Shown here piece by piece: positions 23,727 through 35,332 of a stretch of DNA of 64,000 bases. The position numbers and the translations under genes are program-made. The DNA is from Rhipidocladum racemiflorum. Taxonomy: Eukaryota > Streptophyta > Magnoliopsida > Poales > Poaceae. The stretch covers positions 18,273,558 to 18,337,557 of the forward strand of contig CM070576.1 of the NCBI GenBank assembly GCA_036346355.1, in the 5' to 3' direction. Numbering within the stretch: position 1 is the stretch's first letter; each line of letters opens with the position of its first letter. The notes under the pieces were generated by a model. It was not told the origin of the DNA. It worked only from the letters and a program-made list of their open reading frames with translations, and did not search any database.

Positions 23727-24527
23727 TGATGAGTGCACATACCATGGGTACCCCCATCAGCCCTGGACCACGAGCTCTTAGGTCGGAGCATGCGGTCGGC
23801 CGGCTCCACCAACGCTCGAGGCGACAAGACCCGCACTAGCGTCAGGCCAACTGCACTGTGCACGCGACGTCCCCTAATGTCCGTACCAGGGTAGGCGGCC
23901 CCTTCCCGAGAATGTCAGAGGACCCGCCAAAGTCAAGCCCCAGTCCCATCATCCTGACACGCCACAGAGAGGGGCGCCCCTTCCCGAGGTCAAACACCAT
24001 TTAATTGCCGGAGCTGACGGTTGTACAGAATAGTGCGTCATTCTGTCAGCACGGCCGAAGACCACTGGCCGCAGGACTACCAACCCAGCGTAGGGTTGGG
24101 CGGAGGCCGGTCGGACGACAAGACAGAAGACCAGACTCCAAGGCGTACAACACCCCTTCCTTTTTCTCTCCAAACTCCCATATAACCTGCCGCCTCCAGG
24201 TATATAAGGAGGAGCAGGGCCCCGGGAGGAGGAGGCCGAACCCAAAAAAGAAAAGAGAGAACAATCCAGCGAATGAAGAAAGACAAAAGCAACCCAGCGA
24301 AAATCTATCGAGCACAAGGGAGATCGATCCATTCGAACCCTTGTCTCGCCTGTAACCTTTGGTTCGTCTCACGAATACAATACATCACAACGGTCCGAAC
24401 TGGAGTAGGGACATTCGGCCCGAACCAGTATAAACCCCCTAACTTCCTGAGTCAACCATTCGAGGAGAGGGAGCGCGCGACCCCCACTAACCAAAAATTC
24501 GTATTGCCGGTGCACGAAACACCGACA
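23727..24527 (+). repeat. E2 5' LTR (801 bp)
   Basis: Starts TGATGAGTGCACATACC and ends AACACCGACA. It is about 100 bp shorter than the 3' LTR because of an internal deletion after about 23762, and differs strongly at about 23845-23895, while the remainder is almost identical. The TATA box TATATAAG is at 24201-24208. Confidence 0.92.
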
Positions 24528-24528
24528 G

Positions 24529-24547
24529 TTGGCGCGCCTGGTAGGGG
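24529..24547 (+). other. E2 primer binding site
   Basis: TTGGCGCGCCTGGTAGGGG starts two bases after the LTR. The matching E3 site (minus strand, 40370-40388) has the same core with GGGG at its 5' end. The cognate tRNA was not assigned. Confidence 0.75.
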
Positions 24548-24601
24548 TTCTCGCACGTCATCATCATCTTCGTCTTCGGATTCCCACCGTTTTCATCCTC
24601 G

Positions 24602-26436
24602 ATGGCTTCTCCCTCGCGCATCGACGGTGCACCGGCGCCGAGGGGCTGGATCCGCTTCGGCACCCTCGGCTTCATCGCTACGGCGGCAGGAGAGCTCGTG
24701 CTCGTCCCCACCACAGTCCACGACCAGGTCTTCTCCGGAAGCCTGGGCGCAGTTGCCGACATCCTCGGCAACCTCCACCTCGAGGCCCCGACGCGGGCCT
24801 CGGAGGCGGGCCTACCGCGTACCGGCGTCGCCTTGGGCGATGCCTCGTACGGGTCGTGAACGACGACAGTCCCGCCACCCACGGGCTCCCGGCTCGTGGC
24901 CATGACCGGCTACATGCCATCTTCCCTCCACGACCTGTTGGGGGACTCCTCCAGCCGCAGTTCCAGCTCCGACAGGGAGTACCCCCCGCGCAGGACATTC
25001 TCCCGCGAATGCAACATGGCGGGCGCGGCGGAGCCATCCGCCACCCCTGCGACTCCCGGAACCCTCCTCCCGCGCAGCGAAGTACGGGGGGACGGGTCCC
25101 GGCGGGAGGACGATGCGGGCCTCCAGACTCGCCTCGCCGACCTCCAGCGTCAGCGCGAGGAGCTGGACACCCGCAAGGCCGAGCTCGACAAACTCCAGGC
25201 CGACCTGGAGCGACGTCAGCCTGAGCCACAGCTGGTCTCTGGCGCGCGCGCGTGCGCCAGGTCCATCACCAGCTGGCCGAGGGGACGGACGATCTCCCGT
25301 TCTTCCCCCACGCCAACCAAAACATCGCCGCGGCAGCAATGCTGCTCCGCGGGCTGCCTGAGCCGACGGACCAGGACGCCAAGGCCACATACCAGAACCT
25401 TCGGGGGCTGGTGGAACGTGTTGTCGTCCAGCATGCCCAGGGTTCCGGTTCCTGGCGCTCAGGCACGGCCTCGGGTCACCTGGGCCAGTCCCCTCCGCGG
25501 GGTAATCAGACCCCGGCCGCGACGGCCCCGCATCACGAGCTTCCCCAGGCATCGCGCACCCTGGTGCGCCACCGCCTGGGGGACAACCGTGACCTTCGCG
25601 CCACCCTCGAGGCGCGGAGGAGAGTTGCCGACGCGGCAGCATCATCACAGGTTGTGGATAGCGGGCGGCGCGACCGCCGCGATCCGGGGCCCGATGGCCC
25701 CGGACCGTGGGCGTTCACCCACGCCATCCGCAACGCTGGTTTCCCGGCCAGATTCCGGGCTCCGACCAACATAGCCAAATACACAGGGGTGACCAACCCG
25801 AGTGTTTGGCTAGAGGACTACCAGCTCGCTTGCCAGGCGGGGGGAGCGACAGATGACTTTTTCGTCATCCAGTACCTCCCCATCTACCTCGCGGACTCTG
25901 CCTGGGCCTGGCTCGAGTACCTGCCCGCTGACACTATCGGGAGCTGGGCCGACCTGACGAACCTTTTCGTCGGGAACTTCCAGGGCACGTATAATCGCCC
26001 TAGCAACTCCTGGGATTTTAAGAGCTGCAAGCAGCAACCGGGGGAGACCCTCCGGGACTACATTCGCCGCTTCTCCCAGCAGTGCAACAAGCTCCCCGAC
26101 ATCCGTGATGCCGATGTCATCGGGGCATTCATCTATGGCACCACCTGCGAGGCTCTGGTCCACAAGTTGGGCTGCGCGAAGCCTCGGACCACCAAGGAGC
26201 TCCTCGACATCGCCACCAACCACGCCTCCGGCGAGGAGGTCGTGGGGGCCATCTTCGAGAGGAAGGTGGCCCACAAAGCATCCGGTTCAGAGGCCGGCGC
26301 CCCTTCCGACCGCTCTGACAAGAAGAAACGGAAGGGGAAGCAAGGCCGTGAAGGTCGCATGGTCGCCGCTGCCGACCGCCCTGCCAAAGCAGCAGGCTCG
26401 GCAGCCGCCCGACCGCTTCGAGAGGTTGATGGATAG
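24602..26436 (+). pseudogene. gag: E2 gag, degenerate
   Basis: Starts at ATG 24602 (MASPSRIDGAPAPRG) in frame 2, is stopped by TGA 24857-24859 and runs on to about 25245. There it shifts to frame 1 inside a GCGCGCGCG run, which suggests slippage. Frame 1 (25252-26436) holds the capsid core: FRAPTNIAKYTGVTNP, WAWLEYLPADTIGSW and LRDYIRRFSQQCNKLPD. A further shift before 26436 moves the reading to frame 2, which carries the knuckle CPNHDYPIKHKYRDC near 26441-26485. An N-terminal coiled coil (about 25125-25225, Glu/Leu/Arg-rich) may drive particle assembly. Confidence 0.8.
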
Positions 26437-27352
26437 TCCGTGCCCGAACCACGACTATCCCATCAAACACAAGTACCGGGACTGTGAAGTCCTGAAGCGG
26501 TTTCTCTCCGGGAACCCCACGACATCGCGGGGCAAGGGGAAGAAGCGCGACCCGGCGCCCGACGCCGGGGCGAAGGGTGACAAAATGACCGACGAGTTTC
26601 TGCAACTCGACAGTTGCCTCGTGATCTTCGGTGGGGCGGAGTGCTACGCCGACAAGCGTCGGTTGAAGCTCACCCACCGCGAAGTCCACACGGCGACTCC
26701 CGCCGTGCCCAGCTACCTGAGGTGGTCGGAGTGCCCGATCGCCTTTGATCGGACCGACCACCCCGACCACGTCCCGCACCCAGGACGCTACCCGCTCGTC
26801 GTCGACCCCATCGTGGGGATGAAGCGCCTGACCAAGGTGCTTATGGACGGCGGCAGCGGTCTCAACATCATGTATGTTGAGACCCTCGACGCCCTGGGGC
26901 TGGGGGTCCCTCGCTCCTCCCTCCGGCCGAGCAAGGCGCCTTTCCATGGTGTCGTTCCAGGCCAATAGGCCCATCCGCTCGGGCAGGTCGACCTGCCCGT
27001 CACCTTTGGGAGCCCAGATAACTTCCGCACCGAGAGCCTCACTTTTGAGGTCGTGGATTTTCCCGGCTCCTACCACGCCATCTTGGGGAGGCCGTGTTAC
27101 GCGAAGTTCATGGCCGTCCCCAACTACACCTACCTCAAGCTGAAGATGCCGGGGCCACAGGGCGTCATCACCGTGGCTGCGTCCTTTCATCTCGCTCTCG
27201 CCTGTCTCCAGGAAAGGGCCCCCGAGTCCGCCCCCAATTCCAGCAAGTAGGGGCCGAGTTCCTTCAAGTCCGCGGAGGACACAAAGGAGGTCGCGATCGA
27301 TCTCGAGGATCCCGCCAAGACCGTACGGATCGGGGCCGCCCTCCCTGCCAAA
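26400..27352 (+). pseudogene. E2 nucleocapsid knuckle and aspartic protease
   Basis: Frame 2 from about 26400. The CCHC-like knuckle is followed by a protease domain with active site MDGGSG near 26845-26862 (DGG instead of the more usual DSG/DTG) and closing motif ILGRPCYAKF (27080-27109). In-frame stops at 26966-26968 (TAG), 27248-27250 (TAG) and 27353-27355 (TAG) interrupt it. Because the frame never changes up to the RT, protease and RT were one polyprotein. Confidence 0.8.
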
Positions 27353-27355
27353 TAG

Positions 27356-30300
27356 GAAAGCGCGCTCGTCGACTTCCTCCGAGCAAACCGAGACGTCTTC
27401 GCCTGGAGACCCTCGGACATGCCGGGAGTTCCAAAGGAAGCCGCCGAGCACTCCCTCAATATCCGACCGGGCTCCAGACCGGTCGCCCAACGCCTGCGCC
27501 GCTTCGACGAAGAAAAGCGCCGGGCCATTGAGGAAGAGATCGCCAAACTTTTGGCCGCTGGCTTTGTAAGGGAGGTACATCACCCCGAGTGGCTCGCCAA
27601 TCCCGTCCTTGTAAAGAAAAAGTCAGGGCAATGGAGAATGTGTGTTGACTACACGAGCCTCAATAAGGCCTATCCGAAAGACCCGTTCCCATTACCTCGC
27701 ATCGACCAAGTTGTAGATTCCACCGCCGGGTGTGAGTCTCTTTCCTTTCTGGATGCCTACTCGGGCTACCACCAGATCGCGATGAAGGAGTCCGACCAGC
27801 TCGCGACCTCCTTCATCACTTCGTATGGCTCGTACTGTTACGTCACGATGCCCTTTGGTCTGAAGAACGCAGGAACAACATACCAGCGGTGTATGCAAGC
27901 GTGTTTTTCCGACCAAATAGGCCGTAACATCGAGGCCTACGTCGACGACATTGTTGTCAAGACCAGGAAGGCCGATGACCTCATCACCGACCTGGAGGAG
28001 AATTTTCCGAACCTTCGGCGGTTTCGCATAAAGCTCAACCCCAAGAAGTGCGTTTTCGGGGTCCCGAACTGAAAGTTGCTCGGCTTCATCGTCTCCGAGC
28101 GTGGCATCGAAGCCAACCGCGACAAGATCTCTGCCATCATGAGGATGGGGCCAATCAACGATCTGAAGGGGGTCCAGAGGCTGATGGGGTGTCTCGCGGC
28201 TCTGAGCCACTTTGTGTCCCGCCTCAGCGAGCGCGGGATGCCACTCTACAAGCTGACGAAGAAGTCCGACCGCTTCTGCTGGACCCAAGAAGCTCAGGAA
28301 GCCCTCAGTCGACTGAAGGCGTTCCTAACTTCGCCTCCGGTATTGGTCGCCCCAGAAGCGCAAGAGCCGTTGCTCCTCTACATCACCGCTACGACCCAGG
28401 TTGTCAGCGCAGCGCTTGTCGTGGAGCGAGCGGAAGAAGGCCGCGTCTTCAAGGTGCAAAGGCCGGTCTACTTCGTCAGCGAAGTACTCTCCGAAACAAA
28501 GGTTCGATACCCTCAGGTACAGAAGCTGTTGTATTCGGTGCTCATAACAAAGAGGAAGCTGGTCCACTATTTCGACCAGCACCCCATCTCCGTGGTGACC
28601 TCGTCACCTCTCGGAGAAATCGTCCACAACCGCGACGCCACCGGAAGGATCACCAAGTGGGCTCTCGAGCTCAATGGCCTCGACATATCGTACGTCCCTA
28701 GGACGGCAATCAAGTCGCAGGTCTTGGCTGACTTCGTCGCCGAGTGGACTGAAGCGCAAGCCCCGCCGACGGTCGAGGACCCCGAGTACTGGACGATGTA
28801 CTTTGACGGGTCCTACACCAAGAACGGCGCTGGTGCAGGGGTCATCATTGTCTCCCCTCTCGGCAACAAGCTCCTGTACGCCATCCGACTACTTTTTGAC
28901 GCCACCAACAATGTCGCCGAATACGAGGCCCTCGTCAACGGCCTTCGGATTGCCGCCAACCTCGACGCTCGGCGGCTCTACGCCCACGGCGACTCCAAGC
29001 TTGTCGTTGACCAAGTTATGAAGGCCACGGAGCCTCGCGACGCCCGTATGGAGGCCTACTGCTTGGAGGTCCGCAAGCTCGAGGAAAGGTTCAAAGGATT
29101 CGAACTTCACCATAGCTACCGACGCTACAATGGAGAAGCCGACTCCCTCACCAACCTCACCTCCAGCAAAGGGCCGGTCCCTCCCGGAGTCTTCGTCTCC
29201 GACCTCCACAAGCCATCCATCCGGTTGGATCCGACCACTGAGGACACAGCCGACCCCCTAAAAGCGGATGCTCCGATCGACCTTCGGTCGGACGCGCACC
29301 CGCCTGGGTCCAACTTTAGTGTGCTAAACGTCGAGTCCGACTGGAGGAAACCCTTCATCGACCGGTTGACAGACGGATCACTCCCCGCCGACTCCATCGA
29401 GGCTCGGCGCCTCTCTCGGCGGGCGAAGTCCTTTGTCCTGGTCGACAACGCCCTCTACAAGAGGAGCCCCTCCGGGATCCTCCAGAAGTGCATCCCGGTC
29501 GACCAAGGAAGACACCTGCTGGTCGACATCCACGGCGGGGTTTGCGGACATCATGCCGTGCCGCGGTCCCTGGTGGGGAAAGCCTTCCGACAAGGCTTCT
29601 ACTGGCCGACCGCTGTGGCAGACGCAACGCAAATTGTCCGCACTTGCGAAGGATGCCAATTCTTCACCAGGCAAACGCACCTCCCGGCACAAGTCCTGCA
29701 GACGATCCCCATCACGTGGCCCTTTGCGGTCTGGGGGCTCGACTTGGTCAGACCCTTCAGAAAGGCGCCCGGAGGCTTCACTCATTTGCTCGTCGCCATA
29801 GACAAGTTCACGAAGTGGATAGAGGCCAAGCCGTTGGCGACCATCACTTCCGTGCAGGCGGCAAGCTTCTTCCGCGACATTGTCTACCGTTTCGGAGTTC
29901 CAAACTCCATCATCGCCGACAACGGAACGCAGTTTACGGGGAAGAAGTTCCTCGAATTCTGCGATGACTTCAACATCCGGGTCGACTGGGCAACGGTTGC
30001 ACACCCCCGTGCCAACGGTCAAGCCGAGCGGGCCAACGGCATGATTCTCCAAGGGCTCAAGCCGCGAATCTTCAGTCGACTGAAGAAATTCGCGGGACGG
30101 TGGGCGGCCGAGCTGCCCCCCGTTCTCTGGAGCCTGCAGACCACGCCAACACGGTCGACTAGATTCACGCCTTTTTTCCTGGTGTTCGGAGCGGAGGCCG
30201 TCCTCCTGACCGACCTCGAGTACGGCGCACTAAGAGTACAAAACTACGACAGCGCACGGGGGTCGGAGGCGCAACAGGATGACCTCGACCAACTTGACGA

Positions 30301-30577
30301 AGCACGAGACGTCGCCGTCCTGCGGTCGGCCAAGTACCAGCAGACACTTCGTCGGTACCACAGTCGACTGGTTCGCGGCCGATCGTTCGAAGTCGGCGAC
30401 TTAGTGCTGCACCAAGTCCAGTCCGCGAAGGACAGGCATAAGCTCTCCCCGCCCTGGGAGGGCCCTTTCACCGTCGCGGAGGTCCTCCGACCCAGCACCT
30501 TTCGTCTTAAGGACGCCGAAGGCAACCTCATTACGAACGTGTGGAACATAGAGAAGTTGAGAAGGTTTTATCCCTAG
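27356..30577 (+). pseudogene. pol: E2 RT, RNase H (two domains) and integrase
   Basis: One frame, interrupted only by TGA 28070-28072. RT: NPVLVKKKSGQWRMCVDY, FLDAYSGYHQI, MPFGLKNAG and YVDDIVVKT, all intact. The first RNase H-like domain ends with ILVHYF-like sequence; the second has YFDGSYTK, AEYEAL and HGDSKL. Integrase: zinc module with GGVCGHH and CEGCQFF, core motifs WGLDLVRPF, VAIDKFTKWIEAKP, IIADNGTQF and QAERANG, then WEGPFTVAEV, ending RRFYP at TAG 30575-30577. The 833-codon stretch from 28076 has no lesion, in contrast to the protease region. Confidence 0.9.
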
Positions 30578-31019
30578 CAGACCTCCCTTTCTCCTTGTAC
30601 CACTCAAGAAATCTCTGAAACAAGAAATCACGCCGGTCGGTCATCCGACCGAGTGATCATTCTCTCCTCTTTTTGTGCCTTTTTTGCTGACCCCGAGCAT
30701 TACGACTTACGCTCCGGCGGCGGGGGTCCCGAAATAGTGCCGTGTGGGTCACAGAAACTACGCGTGCAAAAACCGACCAACAGTTGGTCGGGGTAACCCT
30801 TCTCCCGCGCAAGCTCGCGCTAACACCGCCTCAGACCTACGCTCGACCCGTTGCGGTCCCTAAAGGCTACGGACATCGAAGCGTGCATCCCGCAAACAGC
30901 AAGCCCGTCAAATAGAAGAGAAAACCGGCAAGCAAAAGAAGGAAGCAGAACGAGCAACTCCTTTATTCATTTACATAAGAGGGGCACCAGCCCCACCGGC
31001 GGAAGCCGCCTGACCGGAT
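30578..31019 (+). other. E2 spacer after integrase
   Basis: No gene recognised. Converging transcripts from pol and from the small antisense frame would end here. Confidence 0.4.
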
Positions 31020-31276
31020 CTAAGCCTCCCGTCGCCCACGGTCGTACTCCTCCAAGTGTGCGCCGATCCAACCGACCGACGCGTGGCGCCGCTCGGTCAG
31101 CGCCTCGATAAGCGGCGCCCTCACCTCCCGAAGGTGAGGGACGACCGCGATGAGGATGTCAACCTGCCCCGCGTCCCAACCATGGCGCCGGCCTCGACCT
31201 CCGCCACGACTTGCCGCCAAGCTCCCTCGGCGCTCATGGAGGGCTGCCTAAGGAGCTGGGTATAACGATCCGCCAT
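31020..31276 (-). pseudogene. Small antisense reading frame in E2
   Basis: The minus strand opens at ATG 31276-31274 (MADRYTQLLRQPSM), is acidic and helical, shifts by one base near 31180 and ends in TERRHASVGWIGAHLEE and a stop at 31020-31022, about 85 residues in total. A TATA-like box TATAAGAG lies on the same strand at 31345-31338, about 60 bases before the ATG. I do not recognise the family. Being separate from the large antisense gene and with its own box, it may be a second antisense unit; chance opening in GC-rich DNA is the alternative. Confidence 0.4.
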
Positions 31277-31337
31277 TGTGCAAGAGGAGCTTGGCTAGCG
31301 AGTTCTGGTGAAGCCCACGAAGACGCCAGCGCATCTC

Positions 31338-31345
31338 CTCTTATA
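31338..31345 (-). promoter_or_regulatory. TATA-like box before the small antisense frame
   Basis: TATAAGAG on the minus strand, about 60 bases upstream of ATG 31276. Weak on its own. Confidence 0.3.
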
Positions 31346-32066
31346 ACCCCACGGCACGGGAGGCGAAGCGCGTCAAGTAATGGAGGGAGCGGGAGCCGAA
31401 GCGTCCGGCACCAGTTCCAACCACGGCGCGGCCCTCCAGGAGAGTTAAGGCGGCCTTATCCCGAAATCTTTTTATTTTTCACACGTCTCTTCACCCCGAG
31501 CTCGAAGTGGTACGAAGCGACTGCACCTCCAGTCCCTACGCACCACTCGGGGGCTACATGGGTCGGTGACCTAGGTCGATAACCCGACCGACCAAACGGT
31601 CTTCCTCGCGGTAACCTTTTCAACCCAAGTGCTGCGGCCTACGCCCCTGCGGCTACGGCTTCGAAGTAGCACTTCGCGGAAGAAAGAAACTACCCGAGCA
31701 AGGAGGACTGAGGTCGGCCGAAGGCATTTCGACTTAGGTCAGCAACCCGACCGACCGAGCGGGCACTTCGCGGAAGAAAGAGGTTACCCGAGCCAGGCAG
31801 CTGGACGCCGGTCAGAAGCACCCCTTCTCTGCGAAGTAAGCGCTCTAAGTCCTAGTCTCACCCCGTGTGTTTCCTCGGATGTGATTGACACAACACCTAC
31901 GCTCTCGCGACGCCCCTACTGGTCATGTGGCTACGGTCGTAAAAATGTCCATCGCATAAAGGAAACATGAGATGAGCGAACGAAAACTTAAAACGGCCCA
32001 GCAAGCCGGGTTCATTAACAACACTTTGTTCATTACACGAACACAAACAAAACAAAAACAAACAAA
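31346..32066 (+). other. E2 spacer with short direct repeats
   Basis: No gene seen. Contains two copies of CACTTCGCGGAAGAAAGA with flanking CTACCCGAGC or TTACCCGAGC (near 31665 and 31765), and GACCGACC-rich segments. Confidence 0.5.
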
Positions 32067-35000
32067 CTAATCGTCTCCTTCTTCTCGGTGGAGGATACTC
32101 TGCGACGAGATCCGATCGGCAATCTCCCGGGCGTACGGGTCGACTTGGGCCACAAACCCGTCGACTTCTTCGTCGCTCCGGTTCGCAGCAACAGCGCTCC
32201 CGACTGTCTCAAGGTCGATGCTGTCGTAGTAGGAGACGGCATTAACCAGAGCCGAGGAAGCGCCGAGCATCGCCGCCTCCCGCACCGAGGCTTCGACGTG
32301 CCCCGGAACCCTCTCCAGCAGGACGGAAAGGGCGCTTGGGCCCGGGGTAAGCCGCAGCAGCCGGTCGCAGATAGCCTGGCCGACCCCCGAAGGGTCGACA
32401 GCTCGGTCGTCGCGTCGGTCGCCTCCCTCTCCGCTCTCTGTTGGGCCGACAAGGCGAAGTCCCACGACGTGAGCGCCTCGTCCCGCTGCTCCGACGCCAG
32501 CCGCTGCGACTCCAGGACACCGTTGAGGTCCCCCCGCAGCTCTACAAGGAAAGAATCGCGTCAGAGGACGCCTACCCCAATGCCCACGAAAGGATTGGCC
32601 AACTCACCAGCCAAGGAGGCCTCTCCGGTGCGGAGATCCTCTTTAGCCTTAGCGCGCGCCTCTCGGTCGGACGCTGCACGATCGGCGAGCGCCCTTGCCG
32701 ACGCAAGCTCCTCCCGAGCGAGGTCTCGCTCGGCGCACAATTGGTCGGCCTCCTTCCGAGCTGACTCGCATGCATCCTGGAAGCGGACGACCTCCGCCCG
32801 AGCGGACTTCTCCGCGCTGACTGCTGAAGCCTTGGCTCTCTCAGCTTCCGCCAGGGACGACCTGGCCTCCTCCACCTCGCCGATCAACGACTCTGCTAGC
32901 CGCTGAGCCTCCCGCAGGGCTTCGGTGACTTCCCCCAGCCGCTGTCCAGCGGCGGTGGCCTTCTCTCGCTCGGCGACAAGCGCCCCCTGGGTGTTGCGTA
33001 GCTCTTCCTCCACGGCATCCCCCCGACTGTGCAGACGCTGGAGGAAGCCTGACTTCTTCGACGCCCGAGACTGCATACGCTGCAAGAAATTACCTGCCCG
33101 GTCAGTCACAGCTCCACTCAAGAAAATACCAAGGACAAGCCTCTTTTAGCCTTACCGATCCGGCCGGGTGGGTCTCCTGGATGAAGTAGTTCATCGCCCT
33201 GGAGGAAGACTCGAGAGCAAGGAGGAGATCTTTGCGGATCCGACCGATCTCATTCTCGACCTTTCTCTCGCTCGCCTCCAGAGCATTCCAGTTGCGGCGC
33301 TCCGCCTCATCGTCCAAGAAGAACGACGGTTCTCCGGACGGGTCGCTGCCCGGCCAGGTCAGCATGGCCAGCTCCGCCCGCCCTGTCCTGGCATCCTGCC
33401 CTTCCGGAGCATCCCCCTCGACCCGTCGCAGGGCCTCTTGCGATAGTCGACCTGCCCCAACCGGCGGTTGCCCCGGCGGTGGAGGCGGCAGGCCCTCCTC
33501 GACCCCCTCGACCGGTGTCGCGAAGGGCAGTAGACCCAGCGGGACTCCCTCGACCGGCGTCGCGGTAGGCGTCGGGCCCAGCGGTTCCCCCGCCGGCATC
33601 ACCACCTCCTCTCCCGCAGCCCCCACCGCGGGGACCGTACCCGCGAGGGCCCCGCTCTGGACAATCGTCGGCGCGAGCACCGCCGACGAAGGCGAAGAAA
33701 CACGGCTCCTCGCTCCTGAGGTGGGGCTCAGCACCACCCCCGTGCTCGAGCGGCCCCTGCACGCGACAACCAGTCGGGAACCGCGCAAGGAAACCTAAGC
33801 AAAGGACCAGTCGGAGGGCGGACGAGACACTTACCGCGTCGAGCGGATGTGCAGCGCCTGACGCTCCCTTTTTGCCAGACCCCTGCGTGGGGGCGTAGGG
33901 GCTCTCCGTCTTCTCAGAAGGAACCCCGAGCTTGGGGCGTCCTCCTGAGGCTCGAGCCCGCCAACCCCTTGGTCGGAACCCGCATCAGAGCCGCCCGAGT
34001 CACCCCCAGCGCTCTCGCTACCCTCGCTCGAGGACGACTCCTCGTCGCTGTCTTCCAGGGTCGTGTCGGAGACCTCCTCGCCTCGCGCGGCCCGGGCCGC
34101 GCGCTCCTCTTTCTTTCGCGCCGTCGCGGCTTGCTTCTCCTCCTTCCACGCACAAATGGCGGCGTGGCCGCTCAGATGGCGCGGGCCATGGCTCGCCTTT
34201 CTTTTCTCCGGCGAGAAGGGCAGGAGATCATGCCGCCGAGTCCCTGCGAAAGCATACTCGGATAAGCGGAGGGACGAGCAAGGGAAAAAGAGCCAGAAAG
34301 GTAGAAACCGCCCGACCTACCAGGTTCGGCGGATTCTACGCTGAGAACGGCGCGGGGACCTCGCCCACCGCCTCGGTGTCGCCCACGCGGACGACCGCTG
34401 ACACACAGGCAAAGAGCTCCGACCCCGGGAGCTCCGCCTCGGACGACCTCATGGGGTCGGACTCTCCGGTGTACCCGAACATAGGGTGCACCTGATCCTT
34501 AAAGGGCTGGACGCGCCTCTCCATGAACGCGTGGACGACCACCTCGCCCGTCAAGCCCCGCACCTTCAGACCCTCGAGCCGCTCGAGGATTACCTCCACC
34601 TTCCTTTTGTCTCTCGCATTGGGACCCCAACCCCAGTGGGGACCAGGCACAGGCAGTCCGCCGGTGAAGATTGGGGCGCTGATGCCCGGGTTCTGGACAT
34701 AGAACCACTCGACATGCCACCCACGGTTCGACGACGGCAGCTTCACGTCGATGTAGCCCGCCTTGCGGCCACCGCGCAGTTGAATGGCGACGCCGCCCAG
34801 GGGAGCGACCACATCAGACGGCGACCGCGCGAAGAAGAAGTGCCTCCAGAGCCCCCAGTGGGGTTCGATCCCTAAGAAGGCCTCGCACAGTGTGATGAAG
34901 ATCGCGATGTGGAGGACGTCGTTCGGGTTCAAGTGGTGCACTTCCGCCCGGTAGAAGTGTAGCAGCTCGTGGACGAACTGGTGGAGGGGCAGGCCGAACC

Positions 35001-35166
35001 CGCGCTCGTAGAAGGAGGCAAGAATGACGATTTCCCAGGCGCCCAGCGCAGGGGTTGCGGCCCCCGTCGGCACCCTCCACCGCGACTCGTCCCGCGGAGG
35101 AAGCAACCCCTTCCTCTCCAACCCAAGGATGCGGCCGGCCGCCAGCGAGCACGGAAGCCACGACAT
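32067..35166 (-). pseudogene. E2 antisense spliced gene (putative gypsy-type transposon domain plus coiled coil)
   Basis: Function unknown. Five exons: 34321-35166, 33835-34243, 33156-33756, 32608-33079 and 32067-32541. The GT-AG introns of 77, 78, 76 and 66 nt keep the phase throughout, giving about 930 codons. Exon 1 looks like the grass domain Pfam calls putative gypsy-type transposon (PF04195): FYERGFGLPLHQFVHELLHF, then GWHVEWFYVQNP. Exon 2 is charged and Ser/Glu-rich, exon 3 Pro/Gly-rich with repeated ATPVEGV, exons 4-5 a long coiled coil (LVAEREKA, REAQRLAE). A 1-base shift near 34350 causes the stop at 34336-34338, and another shift lies near 32370. ATG 35166 is the first ATG after the TATA box at 35290-35298. 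The family assignment is from memory of domain patterns. Confidence 0.72.
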
Positions 35167-35289
35167 CTCCGAAACCGATGAGGAGGCAAGGCGAGACGCG
35201 AGGAAGCAGGGAGCTTTTCTCTTCTAGTTTTCTCTTTTTTAGCAGAAAGCACGAGCAAAGTGTCTCCCTCCTCGCACCTCCCTTGCTCT

Positions 35290-35298
35290 CTTTTATAG
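35290..35298 (-). promoter_or_regulatory. TATA box of the E2 antisense gene
   Basis: CTATAAAAG on the minus strand, 124 bases upstream of the first following ATG (35166). No other ATG lies between. This spacing fits a plant RNA polymerase II promoter with a leader of roughly 100 nt. Confidence 0.6.
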
Positions 35299-35332
35299 GC
35301 AACGGGCGGGAACGGACGCCTCTTCGCGCCAA

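Noticed and set aside
24812..25648. 278-codon minus-strand frame over E2 gag
   Set aside because: Pro/Arg/Gly-rich shadow with no recognisable domain; gag lies on the other strand.
26129..27583. 484-codon open frame on the minus strand opposite E2 protease and RT
   Set aside because: Opposite-strand shadow of GC-rich coding sequence; no domain, and it covers clear gag, protease and RT motifs on the plus strand.
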